Positions 1 to 6,482 of a stretch of DNA of 12,561 bases are shown piece after piece. The notes under the pieces are model-generated. The model saw nothing but the letters and a program-made list of their open reading frames with translations, was not told where the DNA came from and did not search any database. The DNA is from Actinomycetota bacterium. Its GTDB lineage: Bacteria > Actinomycetota > Thermoleophilia > Solirubrobacterales > Solirubrobacteraceae. The DNA lies in the NCBI GenBank assembly GCA_903970315.1, contig CAJCIJ010000040.1:1-12561 (forward strand), in the 5' to 3' direction. A program made the translations under genes and the position numbers. Every line of letters begins with the position of its first letter. The first letter of the stretch is position 1.

Positions 1-118
1 GGTGGGCGCCACCCGATCCGGCCACTACGGCTGTGGCAACCCCTGCCGCCAGCACCACAGCGCCGACACCCGCCAGCACGAGCCGCCGGACGCGGCCGGT
101 ATTCGCGCGGGCAATCAC
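1..118 (-). CDS. Partial gene for a secreted or membrane-anchored protein (N-terminus only)
   Basis: Only the first 39 codons are present; the gene runs off the left edge. Read from the GTG at 118-116, the protein starts with a short basic segment (Arg at residues 4, 9, 11 and 12). An uninterrupted hydrophobic Leu/Val/Ala/Gly stretch follows to about residue 34, then Gly-Ser-Gly-Gly-Ala. This is the pattern of a signal peptide or single N-terminal membrane anchor, so the mature protein probably lies outside the membrane. A GGAG at 126-123 sits 4 bases before the GTG and is the best ribosome-binding candidate. TAGCAT at 132-127 could serve as a -10 element. It is divergent from the GtrA-like gene. 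The function cannot be told from this fragment; a periplasmic protease, lipoprotein or anchored enzyme would all fit. Confidence 0.55.
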   Translation of the reverse strand, partial: MIARANTGRVRRLVLAGVGAVVLAAGVATAVVAGSGGAH

Positions 119-183
119 CCTGCTCCATGCTAGCGAGAGCCCCTTCTGGCCGGCGCACCTGCACGGCCGTCCGGCAGGTGGCG

Positions 184-206
184 CTTGGCGCCGCCGGCGG
201 GCCAAG
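184..206. promoter_or_regulatory. Near-perfect 23 bp palindrome in the divergent gap, operator-like
   Basis: The arms are CTTGGC (184-189) and GCCAAG (201-206). The core CCGCCGGCGG (191-200) is itself a perfect palindrome, and only G190 is unpaired. The centre, near base 195, is almost equidistant from the start codons of the two divergent genes (118 and 269). An overlapping alternative hairpin pairs 177-184 with 188-195 around a TTG loop, with one G-T pair. No gene ends here, so a terminator role is unlikely. A shared operator for a dimeric regulator is the most natural reading, but that is inference. Confidence 0.35.
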
Positions 207-256
207 AGGGTGGTCGCTCACGGCTGCTCATGCCGCTCCGGCAGGCCTCAGACAGC

Positions 257-262
257 TAACCT
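257..262 (+). promoter_or_regulatory. Candidate -10 element for a leaderless gtrA-like transcript
   Basis: TAACCT fits the TANNNT actinobacterial -10 pattern and ends exactly 6 bases before the ATG at 269. Transcription would therefore start at or next to the start codon. No Shine-Dalgarno sequence precedes this ATG, and the in-frame TAA at 257-259 rules out any start further upstream. No convincing -35 hexamer is visible. The hemB start shows the same spacing. Confidence 0.4.
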
Positions 263-268
263 TCACTA

Positions 269-841
269 ATGCAAGACGACGCCACGACGGTGCAGATCCG
301 CGCCGCGAGTGTCTCGGCCGGTGACGTGTCGGCCGCCGTTGCCACTGCGCCCGAGCCTCCAGTGAAGCCGCTGCCCACTCCCTCCCCGGCGCTGCACATG
401 CGGCTGCTGCACGGGATGCGTCATCCCCAGAACTGGCTCCAGCTGATGCGCTTCTGCATTGTCGGCGCCAGCGGGTTCGCGATCAACCTGGTCATCTACC
501 GTCTCGCGTACAAGCACGTTGGAATCGCCTACCAGGCCGCTGCGGCCGCCTCGTGGATCATCGCTGCGGGCAGCAACTTCTACTGGAACCGGCACTGGAC
601 GTTCAAGGCACGCGAAGGCGTGGCTCATCACCAGGCGCTCCGCTTCCTTGCGGTCAGCCTGATGGCGCTTGCCGTTGACCTGGTCGTGCTCAGCGTACTG
701 GTGGAATCCGGGGGCATGGACAAGCTCGTGGGCCAGGTGATCGCGCTGGCCGTCGCGACCCCCGCGAACTTCGTTGGCAACAAGCTTTGGAGCTTCAAGC
801 TCGACGTATACTCGGACTCCTCCCCTCCTCAGGAGAGCTGA
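269..841 (+). CDS. GtrA-family four-helix membrane protein
   Basis: The 190-residue protein has four predicted membrane helices at about residues 60-78, 88-106, 124-145 and 152-172. The two family signatures are present: NFYWNRHWTF at 103-112, after helix 2, and NFVGNKLWSF at 167-176, after helix 4. GtrA-like proteins act in the cytoplasmic membrane in cell-surface polysaccharide or glycan-lipid pathways; some are thought to flip polyprenyl-linked sugars. The specific substrate here is unknown. A Pro/Ala-rich stretch of about 55 residues before helix 1 is longer than usual, so translation could instead begin at the Met at residue 44. I chose the ATG at 269 because it is the first start after an in-frame stop and is preceded by a well-placed -10-like element. 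The stop lies 3 bp before the next gene, which suggests co-transcription. Confidence 0.85.
   Translation: MQDDATTVQIRAASVSAGDVSAAVATAPEPPVKPLPTPSPALHMRLLHGMRHPQNWLQLMRFCIVGASGFAINLVIYRLAYKHVGIAYQAAAAASWIIAAGSNFYWNRHWTFKAREGVAHHQALRFLAVSLMALAVDLVVLSVLVESGGMDKLVGQVIALAVATPANFVGNKLWSFKLDVYSDSSPPQES
831..835 (+). promoter_or_regulatory. Ribosome binding site that fixes the GTG start of the DUF151 gene
   Basis: AGGAG lies inside the last codons of the upstream gene, 9 bases before the GTG at 845. The ATG at 854 has only a GGAG that directly abuts it, so the GTG is the better start. Confidence 0.6.
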
Positions 842-844
842 CTC

Positions 845-1336
845 GTGCAGGAGATGGTCATCTACGGCGTGAGCTTCGACATGGTCGGCAAGCAGCCGAT
901 CGTGCTGCTGAAGACCGTGGACGGCAACAAGTTCCTCCCAATCTGGATCGGCCACCCCGAGGCTGCTTCGATTCTGATGAAGCTCCAAGGGGCCGACACC
1001 CCGAGGCCGATGACCCACGACCTGCTCTGTCATGTGCTCGGCGAGCTGGACGTCAAATGCACGCAGGTCGCGGTCACCGAGCTGCGCGAGAACACCTTCT
1101 TTGCCTCGATCACGCTGCGCGTCAACGGCCGCGAGCTTGAGATCGACTCTCGGCCCAGCGACGCGATCGCCCTGGCCGTCCGCTCGGGGGCGCCAATCTA
1201 TGCCGCCGAGGAGGTCATCGCCGAGTCGGCGATCGAATTCGAGCACGAGGTCGAGGAGAGCGAGGAGGTGATCGAGAAGTTCAAGGAGTTTCTCGACGAG
1301 GTCTCCCCGGAGGACTTCGCGGCCGGCAACTCCTGA
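845..1336 (+). CDS. Bifunctional nuclease family protein (DUF151, DNase/RNase domain)
   Basis: The 163-residue protein matches the DUF151 or bifunctional nuclease family along its whole length. Its hallmarks are LPIWIGHPEA at 31-40, RPMTHDLL at 54-61, and EIDSRPSDAIALAVR at 99-113 followed by a Gly-Ala-Pro-Ile-Tyr turn. Plant members were reported to cleave both DNA and RNA. The function of the bacterial members is poorly settled, so nuclease activity is a family expectation and not shown here. The C-terminus from about residue 130 is a strongly acidic helix (EEVIEKFKEFLDEVSPEDF), a common ending for actinobacterial members. It is probably a cytoplasmic protein translated from the GTG at 845. 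It follows the GtrA-like gene by 3 bp and converges on ddl with a 27 bp gap. Confidence 0.88.
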   Translation: MQEMVIYGVSFDMVGKQPIVLLKTVDGNKFLPIWIGHPEAASILMKLQGADTPRPMTHDLLCHVLGELDVKCTQVAVTELRENTFFASITLRVNGRELEIDSRPSDAIALAVRSGAPIYAAEEVIAESAIEFEHEVEESEEVIEKFKEFLDEVSPEDFAAGNS

Positions 1337-1363
1337 CGGCCGGCGGTCGCCCGCCCGTCCCGC

Positions 1364-2332
1364 TCAGCTGGGTACTGGCTGGCGCCGGTGCTGCGCAAAC
1401 GCGCTCGCCAGCAGCAGCTCGACGAGCTCGTCAAAGCCGATACCCGCGGCATCCGCAGCTTGTGGCAGCAGGCTCGTTTCGGTCATTCCGGGGACCACGT
1501 TGACCTCAATCACGGTCATCTCATCTGAGCCCTCGGCGAGCATCAGGTCCACGCGCGCGAACCCGTGGCAGCCCAGCAGCCGGTAGGCGCTCAGCGCGAT
1601 CTCCTGAGCGCGCTCGGTGAGCGACTCCTCCAGCGCCGCGGGGCAGACGAATCTGGTGCGCCCGATCTGGTAGCGGGCCTCAAAGTCGTAGAAGTTCTTC
1701 TCGCTGGGCACCGCCTCAACGACCGGCAGCGCGCGCAGGTCGGGGGCTTCGATGACCGACACCGCAAGGTCTCTCCCCGGCACGTATCGCTCCAGGATCA
1801 CCTTGCGGTCATACGACAGGGCGCCCACGATGGCGCTCGGCAGCTCCTCGCTGGTGCGTGCGAACTTGACGCCCAGCGCCGATCCCTGGGTCGCCGGCTT
1901 GACGACCATGGGAAAGCCGAGTTGGTCCTGCACCGCGGGTAGGGCGCTCGCCACGTCCCAGACTCCGATTGAGTGCTCACGGAAGGCGTGAAATTCGGGC
2001 GTGGGGATCCCCGCCTGGCCCATCAGGTGCTTGGCGAGCGCCTTGTCGGTGCAGCACATGCACGCCGCCGGTCGCGAACCCGTGTAGGGGATGCCCATGG
2101 CCTCAAGCAGCGCCTGGACCGTGCCGTCCTCGCCGTCGCGCCCGTGCAGGGCGATGAACGCAGCCTCGGGTGCGGCCGCCAGCAGCGTGGGCACCAGATC
2201 GTTGCCCACATCGATCGGCACCACGTCGTGGCCGAGGCGCTCAAGCGCGTCCTCCACCTGCGCGCCTGAGCGCAGCGAGATCTGGCGCTCCAGCGAGTGT
2301 CCGCCCTTCAGTACGGCTACGCGTGTGCTCAT
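1364..2332 (-). CDS. ddl: D-alanine--D-alanine ligase (ATP-grasp)
   Basis: The 322-residue protein joins two D-alanines using ATP, making the dipeptide that ends the peptidoglycan stem peptide. Expected landmarks appear in order: the N-terminal GG-H-S-LER motif with Glu15, HGRDGEDGT at 63-71, the Pro-Tyr-Thr-Gly turn at 82-85, and DKALAKHLM at 96-104. The ATP-binding lysine region PMVVKPATQGSALG is at 141-154, followed by FYDFEARY at 214-221. Tyr215 favours D-alanine over D-lactate as second substrate. The metal ligands are Asp262, Glu276 and Asn278. In the last motif, EVNVVPGM, a Val replaces the Thr usual after Asn. A Cys-rich patch (Cys91, 93, 94) precedes the DK motif. The ATG overlaps the aminotransferase stop by four bases (ATGA), so translation is probably coupled. 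mur genes, the usual partners, are absent from the window. Confidence 0.93.
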   Translation of the reverse strand: MSTRVAVLKGGHSLERQISLRSGAQVEDALERLGHDVVPIDVGNDLVPTLLAAAPEAAFIALHGRDGEDGTVQALLEAMGIPYTGSRPAACMCCTDKALAKHLMGQAGIPTPEFHAFREHSIGVWDVASALPAVQDQLGFPMVVKPATQGSALGVKFARTSEELPSAIVGALSYDRKVILERYVPGRDLAVSVIEAPDLRALPVVEAVPSEKNFYDFEARYQIGRTRFVCPAALEESLTERAQEIALSAYRLLGCHGFARVDLMLAEGSDEMTVIEVNVVPGMTETSLLPQAADAAGIGFDELVELLLASAFAQHRRQPVPS

Positions 2333-3849
2333 CGGCTCGTGCGCCTGCGGGAGTTGTCCTTGCGCCCTGTCGGCAGCTCCACCACGTTCGCCAGGGCCTC
2401 GTCCTGGCCGGCGCCCTCGTCCCGGCGGCCGCCCGCGCCGGGACCGGCGGTGGACCCCGAGGGCCGTGCTTCGGGGTGCTGGTCAACGGCCTTGGAAGTG
2501 CTCCCGCGCGATCTGGTGAGCGCTCCGAACAGGCCCCTACCGCCGCCCATGGCCTCGCCGATGCGGCGCACCCCCTCACGGATGTCCTGCTCGGTCGATC
2601 CCGCGAAGTTCAGCCTCATGGAGCTCTGCCCACCGCTTGAGTTCATGTATGCCGCGCGGCCCGGAACGAACGCCACGCGCTCCTGGCTGCGCGCAAGGAG
2701 GTCTGTGGTGTCGATGTAGTCCGGCAGCGTCGCCCAGATGAACAGCCCGCCCTGCGGGTGCGTCCAGGTGGCGCCCTCGCCGAAGTGCTCTGCCAAGGCT
2801 TCGAACATCACGTCGCGCCGCCCGCGGTAGAGACCCTTCAGTGAGTCGACGTACTGACGCCATGCCGGCTGGCCGTCGGCGGAGCGTTCCTGGAAGTACG
2901 CCGACACGAACAGCTGGGTGACCGATGAGGAGCACAGGTCGGCACCCTGCTTACCAAGGTTGAGCTTCTCCAGCACCGGCCGCGGCGCGACCGCCCAGCC
3001 CAGTCGGACCCCGGGCGAGAGGATCTTTGAGAAGGTGCCCAGATAGATGACAAAGTCCGACGCTCCCCCACGACCGGTGGTCGAGGCGTCCAGCGAGTAG
3101 AGCGTGGGCAGCGCCTGGCCCTCGTAACGAAGCAGACCGTATGGGTTGTCCTCCAGCACGAGCAGCTCGCGCGCGCGCGCGAGCGCCACAAGCTGCTGCC
3201 GGCGCTCCAGCGACATCGTCACGCCGCCGGGGTTCTGGAAGTTGGGGATCGTGTAGATGAGCTTGGGCCGCCGGCCTTTGGACTCGAGCTCGTCGAGCAC
3301 ATGCTCGAGTCTGTCGATGGGTAGACCGTCGTCGTCGGTGGCGATCTGCACGACGTCGGCCTCATACGCCGAGAAGGCCGGCACCGCGCCGGGATAGGTG
3401 GGCGCCTCGGCCACGATCACGTCGCCGGGATCGATCAGTGCCTTGCACACCAGATCGATCACCTGCTGTCCGCCGGTGGTGACGATCACGTCCTCCGGCG
3501 CCACCATCGTCTGTTCGGCGGCCATCACCTCGACGATGCACCTGCGCGTCACGTGCATGCCCTCGGTGGGCCCGTACTGCAGCGCTCGCGCCGTTTCGGT
3601 CGCGCCCACCTTGTCCATGAGCTTGGCAAAGAGCTCGGGGGCGAACGTGGAGGTGTCCGGCAGTCCGCCGGCCAGGGAGATCACCTCGGGGCGCTCGGTC
3701 AGCGCGAACATGTCACGCATCGCCGAGGAGCGCATGTGGCGGGTGCGGGCCGCAAACAAGGCCTCGTATCGCTTCAGCTCGCGGCTGGTGTGGCGCGTGC
3801 GCGAGCGCCTGCTGGGCGCCGCTCCGGCGGGCGGTTCTTCTATCGTCAT
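2329..3849 (-). CDS. PLP-dependent class I/II aminotransferase, 2-aminoadipate/MocR type
   Basis: The 506-residue cytosolic fold-type-I enzyme transfers amino groups with pyridoxal phosphate. With the start at 3849, the PLP-binding lysine is Lys275 in GTFSK, followed by LSPGVRLGW. NFQNPGG holds Asn207, LEDNPYG holds Asp234 and Tyr237, and Arg412 in SSMRLNF should bind the substrate carboxylate. ISLAGGLPD and QYGPTEG near the N-terminus are typical of the LysN, kynurenine and MocR-like group. There is no DNA-binding domain, so it is not a MocR regulator. The substrate cannot be assigned. The frame stays open up to an ATG at 3900. I prefer 3849 because AAGG lies just upstream and the extra residues look non-conserved. 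About 70 Gly/Ser/Arg-rich residues follow the catalytic fold and look disordered. The stop overlaps the ddl start by 4 bases, so the two form an operon. Confidence 0.85.
   Translation of the reverse strand: MTIEEPPAGAAPSRRSRTRHTSRELKRYEALFAARTRHMRSSAMRDMFALTERPEVISLAGGLPDTSTFAPELFAKLMDKVGATETARALQYGPTEGMHVTRRCIVEVMAAEQTMVAPEDVIVTTGGQQVIDLVCKALIDPGDVIVAEAPTYPGAVPAFSAYEADVVQIATDDDGLPIDRLEHVLDELESKGRRPKLIYTIPNFQNPGGVTMSLERRQQLVALARARELLVLEDNPYGLLRYEGQALPTLYSLDASTTGRGGASDFVIYLGTFSKILSPGVRLGWAVAPRPVLEKLNLGKQGADLCSSSVTQLFVSAYFQERSADGQPAWRQYVDSLKGLYRGRRDVMFEALAEHFGEGATWTHPQGGLFIWATLPDYIDTTDLLARSQERVAFVPGRAAYMNSSGGQSSMRLNFAGSTEQDIREGVRRIGEAMGGGRGLFGALTRSRGSTSKAVDQHPEARPSGSTAGPGAGGRRDEGAGQDEALANVVELPTGRKDNSRRRTSR
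3165..3184. repeat. 20 bp perfect palindrome with a (CG)7 core inside the aminotransferase gene
   Basis: The tract runs GCTC, then alternating GC bases, then GAGC, and is its own reverse complement. Bases 3168-3181 are seven CG steps in a row. On the coding strand it encodes an Ala-Arg-Ala-Arg stretch within VALARARELL, so codon use alone can explain it. Alternating CG of this length is prone to Z-DNA and slippage. Confidence 0.7.
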
Positions 3850-3941
3850 GGCCCTTGCCACGGTAGCGCAGGAAGCCATGAACGCGCCCAGGACGCCCAC
3901 ACTGCAACGTCGCCTTCGCGCGCAGCCGGCGGGCGCCTGAC

Positions 3942-5453
3942 GTGGGCCCGCCCAACCCCACCCCAGCGACCCCTTCCAGGCTGATCCTGTGCGTCATCGA
4001 CGCCATGGCCCCTGCGGCGCTCGAGCGTGCTGTTGCCGACGGCCTGGCGCCCACGCTTGGGACCCTGATCGAGCGCGGGCGTTACGTCGACAGCTGCGTG
4101 GCGGCGTTCCCCTCCGTCACACCTGTGTGCGCCGCTTCGATCACGACGGGGGTAGGGCCGGATCGTCACGGAGTACCGGGGATGAACTGGTATGACCGGT
4201 CACAGGGCCGCTACGTGGAGTACGGCTCAAGTCTGCGGGCCTCGCAGCGCTTTGGCATCGCGGCGCAGCTGACCGACACGGTCTACAACCTCAATGGCGC
4301 CCACCTGTCGCCCGCGACGCTCACGGCGTTTGAGGCGCTGGACGACGCAGGCATTGCCACGGCGTGCACCACCTACCTGATCTACCGTGGCCGCCACCGG
4401 CATGAGCCACGGCGCGACGGGTGGCTGACTCGGCTGGCGGCGCCCTTTGCGCGCCACCCCGTGATGGGTCCCCGCGAGCTTTTCTACGCCGACATCTTCG
4501 CCAGCCGCCCCGCCCCGTGCAGTTCCGTGCTGGGTATGCCAGGCATCCGCGACAGGCACTCCGGTTGCGTTGGCGCCTATCTGGTGGAACACAACCTTGC
4601 CGACTTCCTGCTCCTGTCGCTGCCCGACAACGACTGGTACTCCCACAAGCACGGGCCCGACGCCCAGGTGCACTCGCTGGCCAAGGCCGACCTCCAGCTG
4701 GCGCGCCTTGCCGAGGTCGCGGGGGGCGTGGAGGCGCTACTGGAGCGCTATGCCGTGATCGTGCTGGGCGACCATGCTCAGGCCCGCGTTACCGATGCCG
4801 TGGACATACTCGGCGCGCTGGTCGAGGTCGGCGTTGCGGGCCCCCGCGAGGACCCCGAGGGAGCCGCGATCGCCGTATGTCCCTCCCAGCGCGCCGCCAT
4901 GGTCTATGTGCTTGACGTCCCGGACCCCGCCGCCGTACGCGCACGGGTGATCGAGATCGCGCGGGCCACCGAGGGGGTTGAGCTGGTGGCCTGGTTTGAA
5001 GGCGACCGCGACCGGCGCACCGGTGAGGGCGTCGTCTGTCTGCCCGACGGTTCCCAGCTGCGTTTTGCACCTGGCGGACCGCTGAGCGATCTGCGCGGGT
5101 GCAGTTGGAATCTGGACGGCGATCTGTCGGTCCTTGGCATCGAGGTCAGCGACCAGGTTCTGCACGCGCCGCGTTATCCCGATGCGCTGTCGCGGCTGTG
5201 GTCGGCGCTGACGTGCGCAAACGCCGGCGAGGTGCTGATGTCGGCGGCGCCCGGCTACGAGTTCTACGACTGGGGAGGCCAGGCACACCCCGGCGGGGGC
5301 TCCCACGGTGCGCTGGATGCCGAGGATTCGCTGACGGGGTTAATCATGTGCGGCATCGATCCACCGACACCCGAGCCGGGGCAGTGGGCTATCCGCGACG
5401 TGGCGCACATGGTCACCGAGCACTTCGGCGTCACACTCCCGGATCTTCGCTGA
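3942..5453 (+). CDS. Alkaline-phosphatase-superfamily phosphodiesterase (nucleotide pyrophosphatase-like)
   Basis: The 503-residue protein keeps the complete two-metal active site of the nucleotide pyrophosphatase/phosphodiesterase branch. Asp20 is in LCVIDAM, and nucleophile Thr60 is in FPSVTPVCAASITTG. Asp231 and His235 are in DNDWYSHKHGP, Asp277 and His278 in LGDHAQ, and His455 in GSHGALDAEDS. The family hydrolyses phosphate mono- or diesters; the substrate here is unknown. There is no obvious signal peptide: the start is Pro-rich and runs straight into the first strand. A cytoplasmic location is therefore likely, unlike many exported relatives. The usual Ser-Asp-His-Gly is Gly-Asp-His-Ala here. 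The GTG at 3942 is chosen because the next in-frame ATG falls within the Asp20 motif. No clear ribosome-binding site precedes it. It is divergent from the aminotransferase and convergent with ymdB. Confidence 0.87.
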   Translation: MGPPNPTPATPSRLILCVIDAMAPAALERAVADGLAPTLGTLIERGRYVDSCVAAFPSVTPVCAASITTGVGPDRHGVPGMNWYDRSQGRYVEYGSSLRASQRFGIAAQLTDTVYNLNGAHLSPATLTAFEALDDAGIATACTTYLIYRGRHRHEPRRDGWLTRLAAPFARHPVMGPRELFYADIFASRPAPCSSVLGMPGIRDRHSGCVGAYLVEHNLADFLLLSLPDNDWYSHKHGPDAQVHSLAKADLQLARLAEVAGGVEALLERYAVIVLGDHAQARVTDAVDILGALVEVGVAGPREDPEGAAIAVCPSQRAAMVYVLDVPDPAAVRARVIEIARATEGVELVAWFEGDRDRRTGEGVVCLPDGSQLRFAPGGPLSDLRGCSWNLDGDLSVLGIEVSDQVLHAPRYPDALSRLWSALTCANAGEVLMSAAPGYEFYDWGGQAHPGGGSHGALDAEDSLTGLIMCGIDPPTPEPGQWAIRDVAHMVTEHFGVTLPDLR

Positions 5454-5538
5454 GCGCCCGCCGGCGCCACGATCGCTGCGCGGCGGCTAGCCCGCGATTG
5501 GCACGGCGAGAGCGCGGCCTGCACGGCCCGACCGTCGG

Positions 5539-6414
5539 TCAGGACGCCGCCGGGACGAGCAGCTGCTCGATCGTGTCGGCACGCAGCCGCTGGGAGCAGC
5601 CGATCAGCACGCCCATCAGCCAGGGGTCCTCGGAGGCGGGGTCCAGATGGGTGTGCATTTGGGTCAAAAAGCCGGCGATTGCCTTCTCGCGATCGACGCC
5701 GATGACCCCACCGCGCGCGCCTGTCATGCCCACATCGGTGATGTACGCCGTGCCGCCTGGCAACACCCGTGCGTCGGCCGTGGGCACGTGGGTGTGGGTG
5801 CCCACGACTGCACTGACCCTGCCGTCCAGATGCCAGCCCATGGCGATCTTCTCGCTGGTGGCCTCCGCGTGGAAGTCCACCAGGATGTGGTCCACATCCC
5901 CAAGCTCCCGGACCGCTCGGTCGACCTCGCTGAAGGCCGGGTGGCCGGCGCGCATGAAGAGATTCCCGGAGACGTTGATCACGCCCAGCCGCAGGCCGCC
6001 GGGGCTCTGCACCACGCACGTGCCACGGCCAGGCTGGCTGTGAACGTAGTTGACAGGCCGAATCATCCGCGGCTGGTTTTCCAGGTAGGGGATGATCTCG
6101 CGGCGGTGGTAGGCGTGGTTGCCCAGCGTGATCGCATCCACGCCCGCTCCCAGCAGCTCGTCGGCGATCTTCGGCGTTATCCCCAGGCCGCCCGCGATGT
6201 TCTCGCCGTTTACCACCACGAACGTGGGGTCGTGTCGCTCGCGCAGCCCTGGCAGTAGCGAAAGCAGCGTACGCCGCCCGGCACCACCGACCACGTCCCC
6301 CACGAACAGGATCCTGGCGCCCGCGCCCGCGCCCGCGCCCGGGCCCGTAGCGGTAGCCGTGAGCACCTCGCCGGGCCCGATCGGGGCGTCCCCGCCGGCG
6401 GGGTGGTCAGGCAT
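5539..6414 (-). CDS. ymdB: YmdB-family metallophosphoesterase (TIGR00282 type)
   Basis: The product is a calcineurin-like phosphoesterase of the YmdB group. Bacillus YmdB hydrolyses 2',3'-cyclic nucleotides and affects biofilm and motility choices; the role here is inferred only. With the start at 6414 it has 291 residues. The metal-site motifs are FVGDVVG (Asp40), VVNGEN (Glu71, Asn72), TLGNH (Asn99, His100), DFHAEATSEK (His182) and GTHTHVPTAD (His207, His209), then TDVGM. After GNH the sequence is Ala-Tyr-His rather than the more usual aromatic-Asp. The start is uncertain: the frame is open up to an ATG at 6477, a GTG lies at 6366, and relatives begin near the ILFVGD strand. The roughly 35 residues ahead of that strand are low-complexity Gly/Ala/Pro. 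The usual partner, the RNase Y gene, is not in the window. Confidence 0.88.
   Translation of the reverse strand: MPDHPAGGDAPIGPGEVLTATATGPGAGAGAGARILFVGDVVGGAGRRTLLSLLPGLRERHDPTFVVVNGENIAGGLGITPKIADELLGAGVDAITLGNHAYHRREIIPYLENQPRMIRPVNYVHSQPGRGTCVVQSPGGLRLGVINVSGNLFMRAGHPAFSEVDRAVRELGDVDHILVDFHAEATSEKIAMGWHLDGRVSAVVGTHTHVPTADARVLPGGTAYITDVGMTGARGGVIGVDREKAIAGFLTQMHTHLDPASEDPWLMGVLIGCSQRLRADTIEQLLVPAAS
6317..6340. repeat. Four tandem GCGCCC hexamers at the start of ymdB
   Basis: Four perfect copies of GCGCCC are followed by one variant, GGGCCC (6341-6346). On the minus strand they encode a Gly-Ala repeat directly before ARILFVGD. Gain or loss of a copy keeps the reading frame and only changes the length of the disordered N-terminus. 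Confidence 0.85.
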
Positions 6415-6482
6415 GGCCCATGCGCCCGGGGCGCAGGCTCCGACTGGGCCGCCCGTCACACTCCCGCCATGGGGCAAGTGCG

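Noticed and set aside
33..269. Open frame of 78 codons on the + strand at the left edge
   Set aside because: It has Arg/Thr/Pro-rich, non-protein-like composition, overlaps the better-supported minus-strand signal-peptide start, and contains the palindrome.
266..1246. Long minus-strand open frame opposite the gtrA-like and DUF151 genes
   Set aside because: It is a shadow frame of high-GC genes, rich in His/Arg/Asp/Gly with no recognisable motif. Two well-supported genes lie on the other strand.
1322..1344. Possible hairpin GCCGGC/GCCGGC at the end of the DUF151 gene
   Set aside because: The stem is 6 bp with an 11-base loop, no T run follows, and it overlaps the stop codon. This is expected by chance in such GC-rich DNA.
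5454..5540. Short inverted repeats in the convergent gap (for example GACCGTCGGTC at 5530-5540)
   Set aside because: Stems are only 4-5 bp with no T tract. I see no convincing terminator or other feature in this gap.
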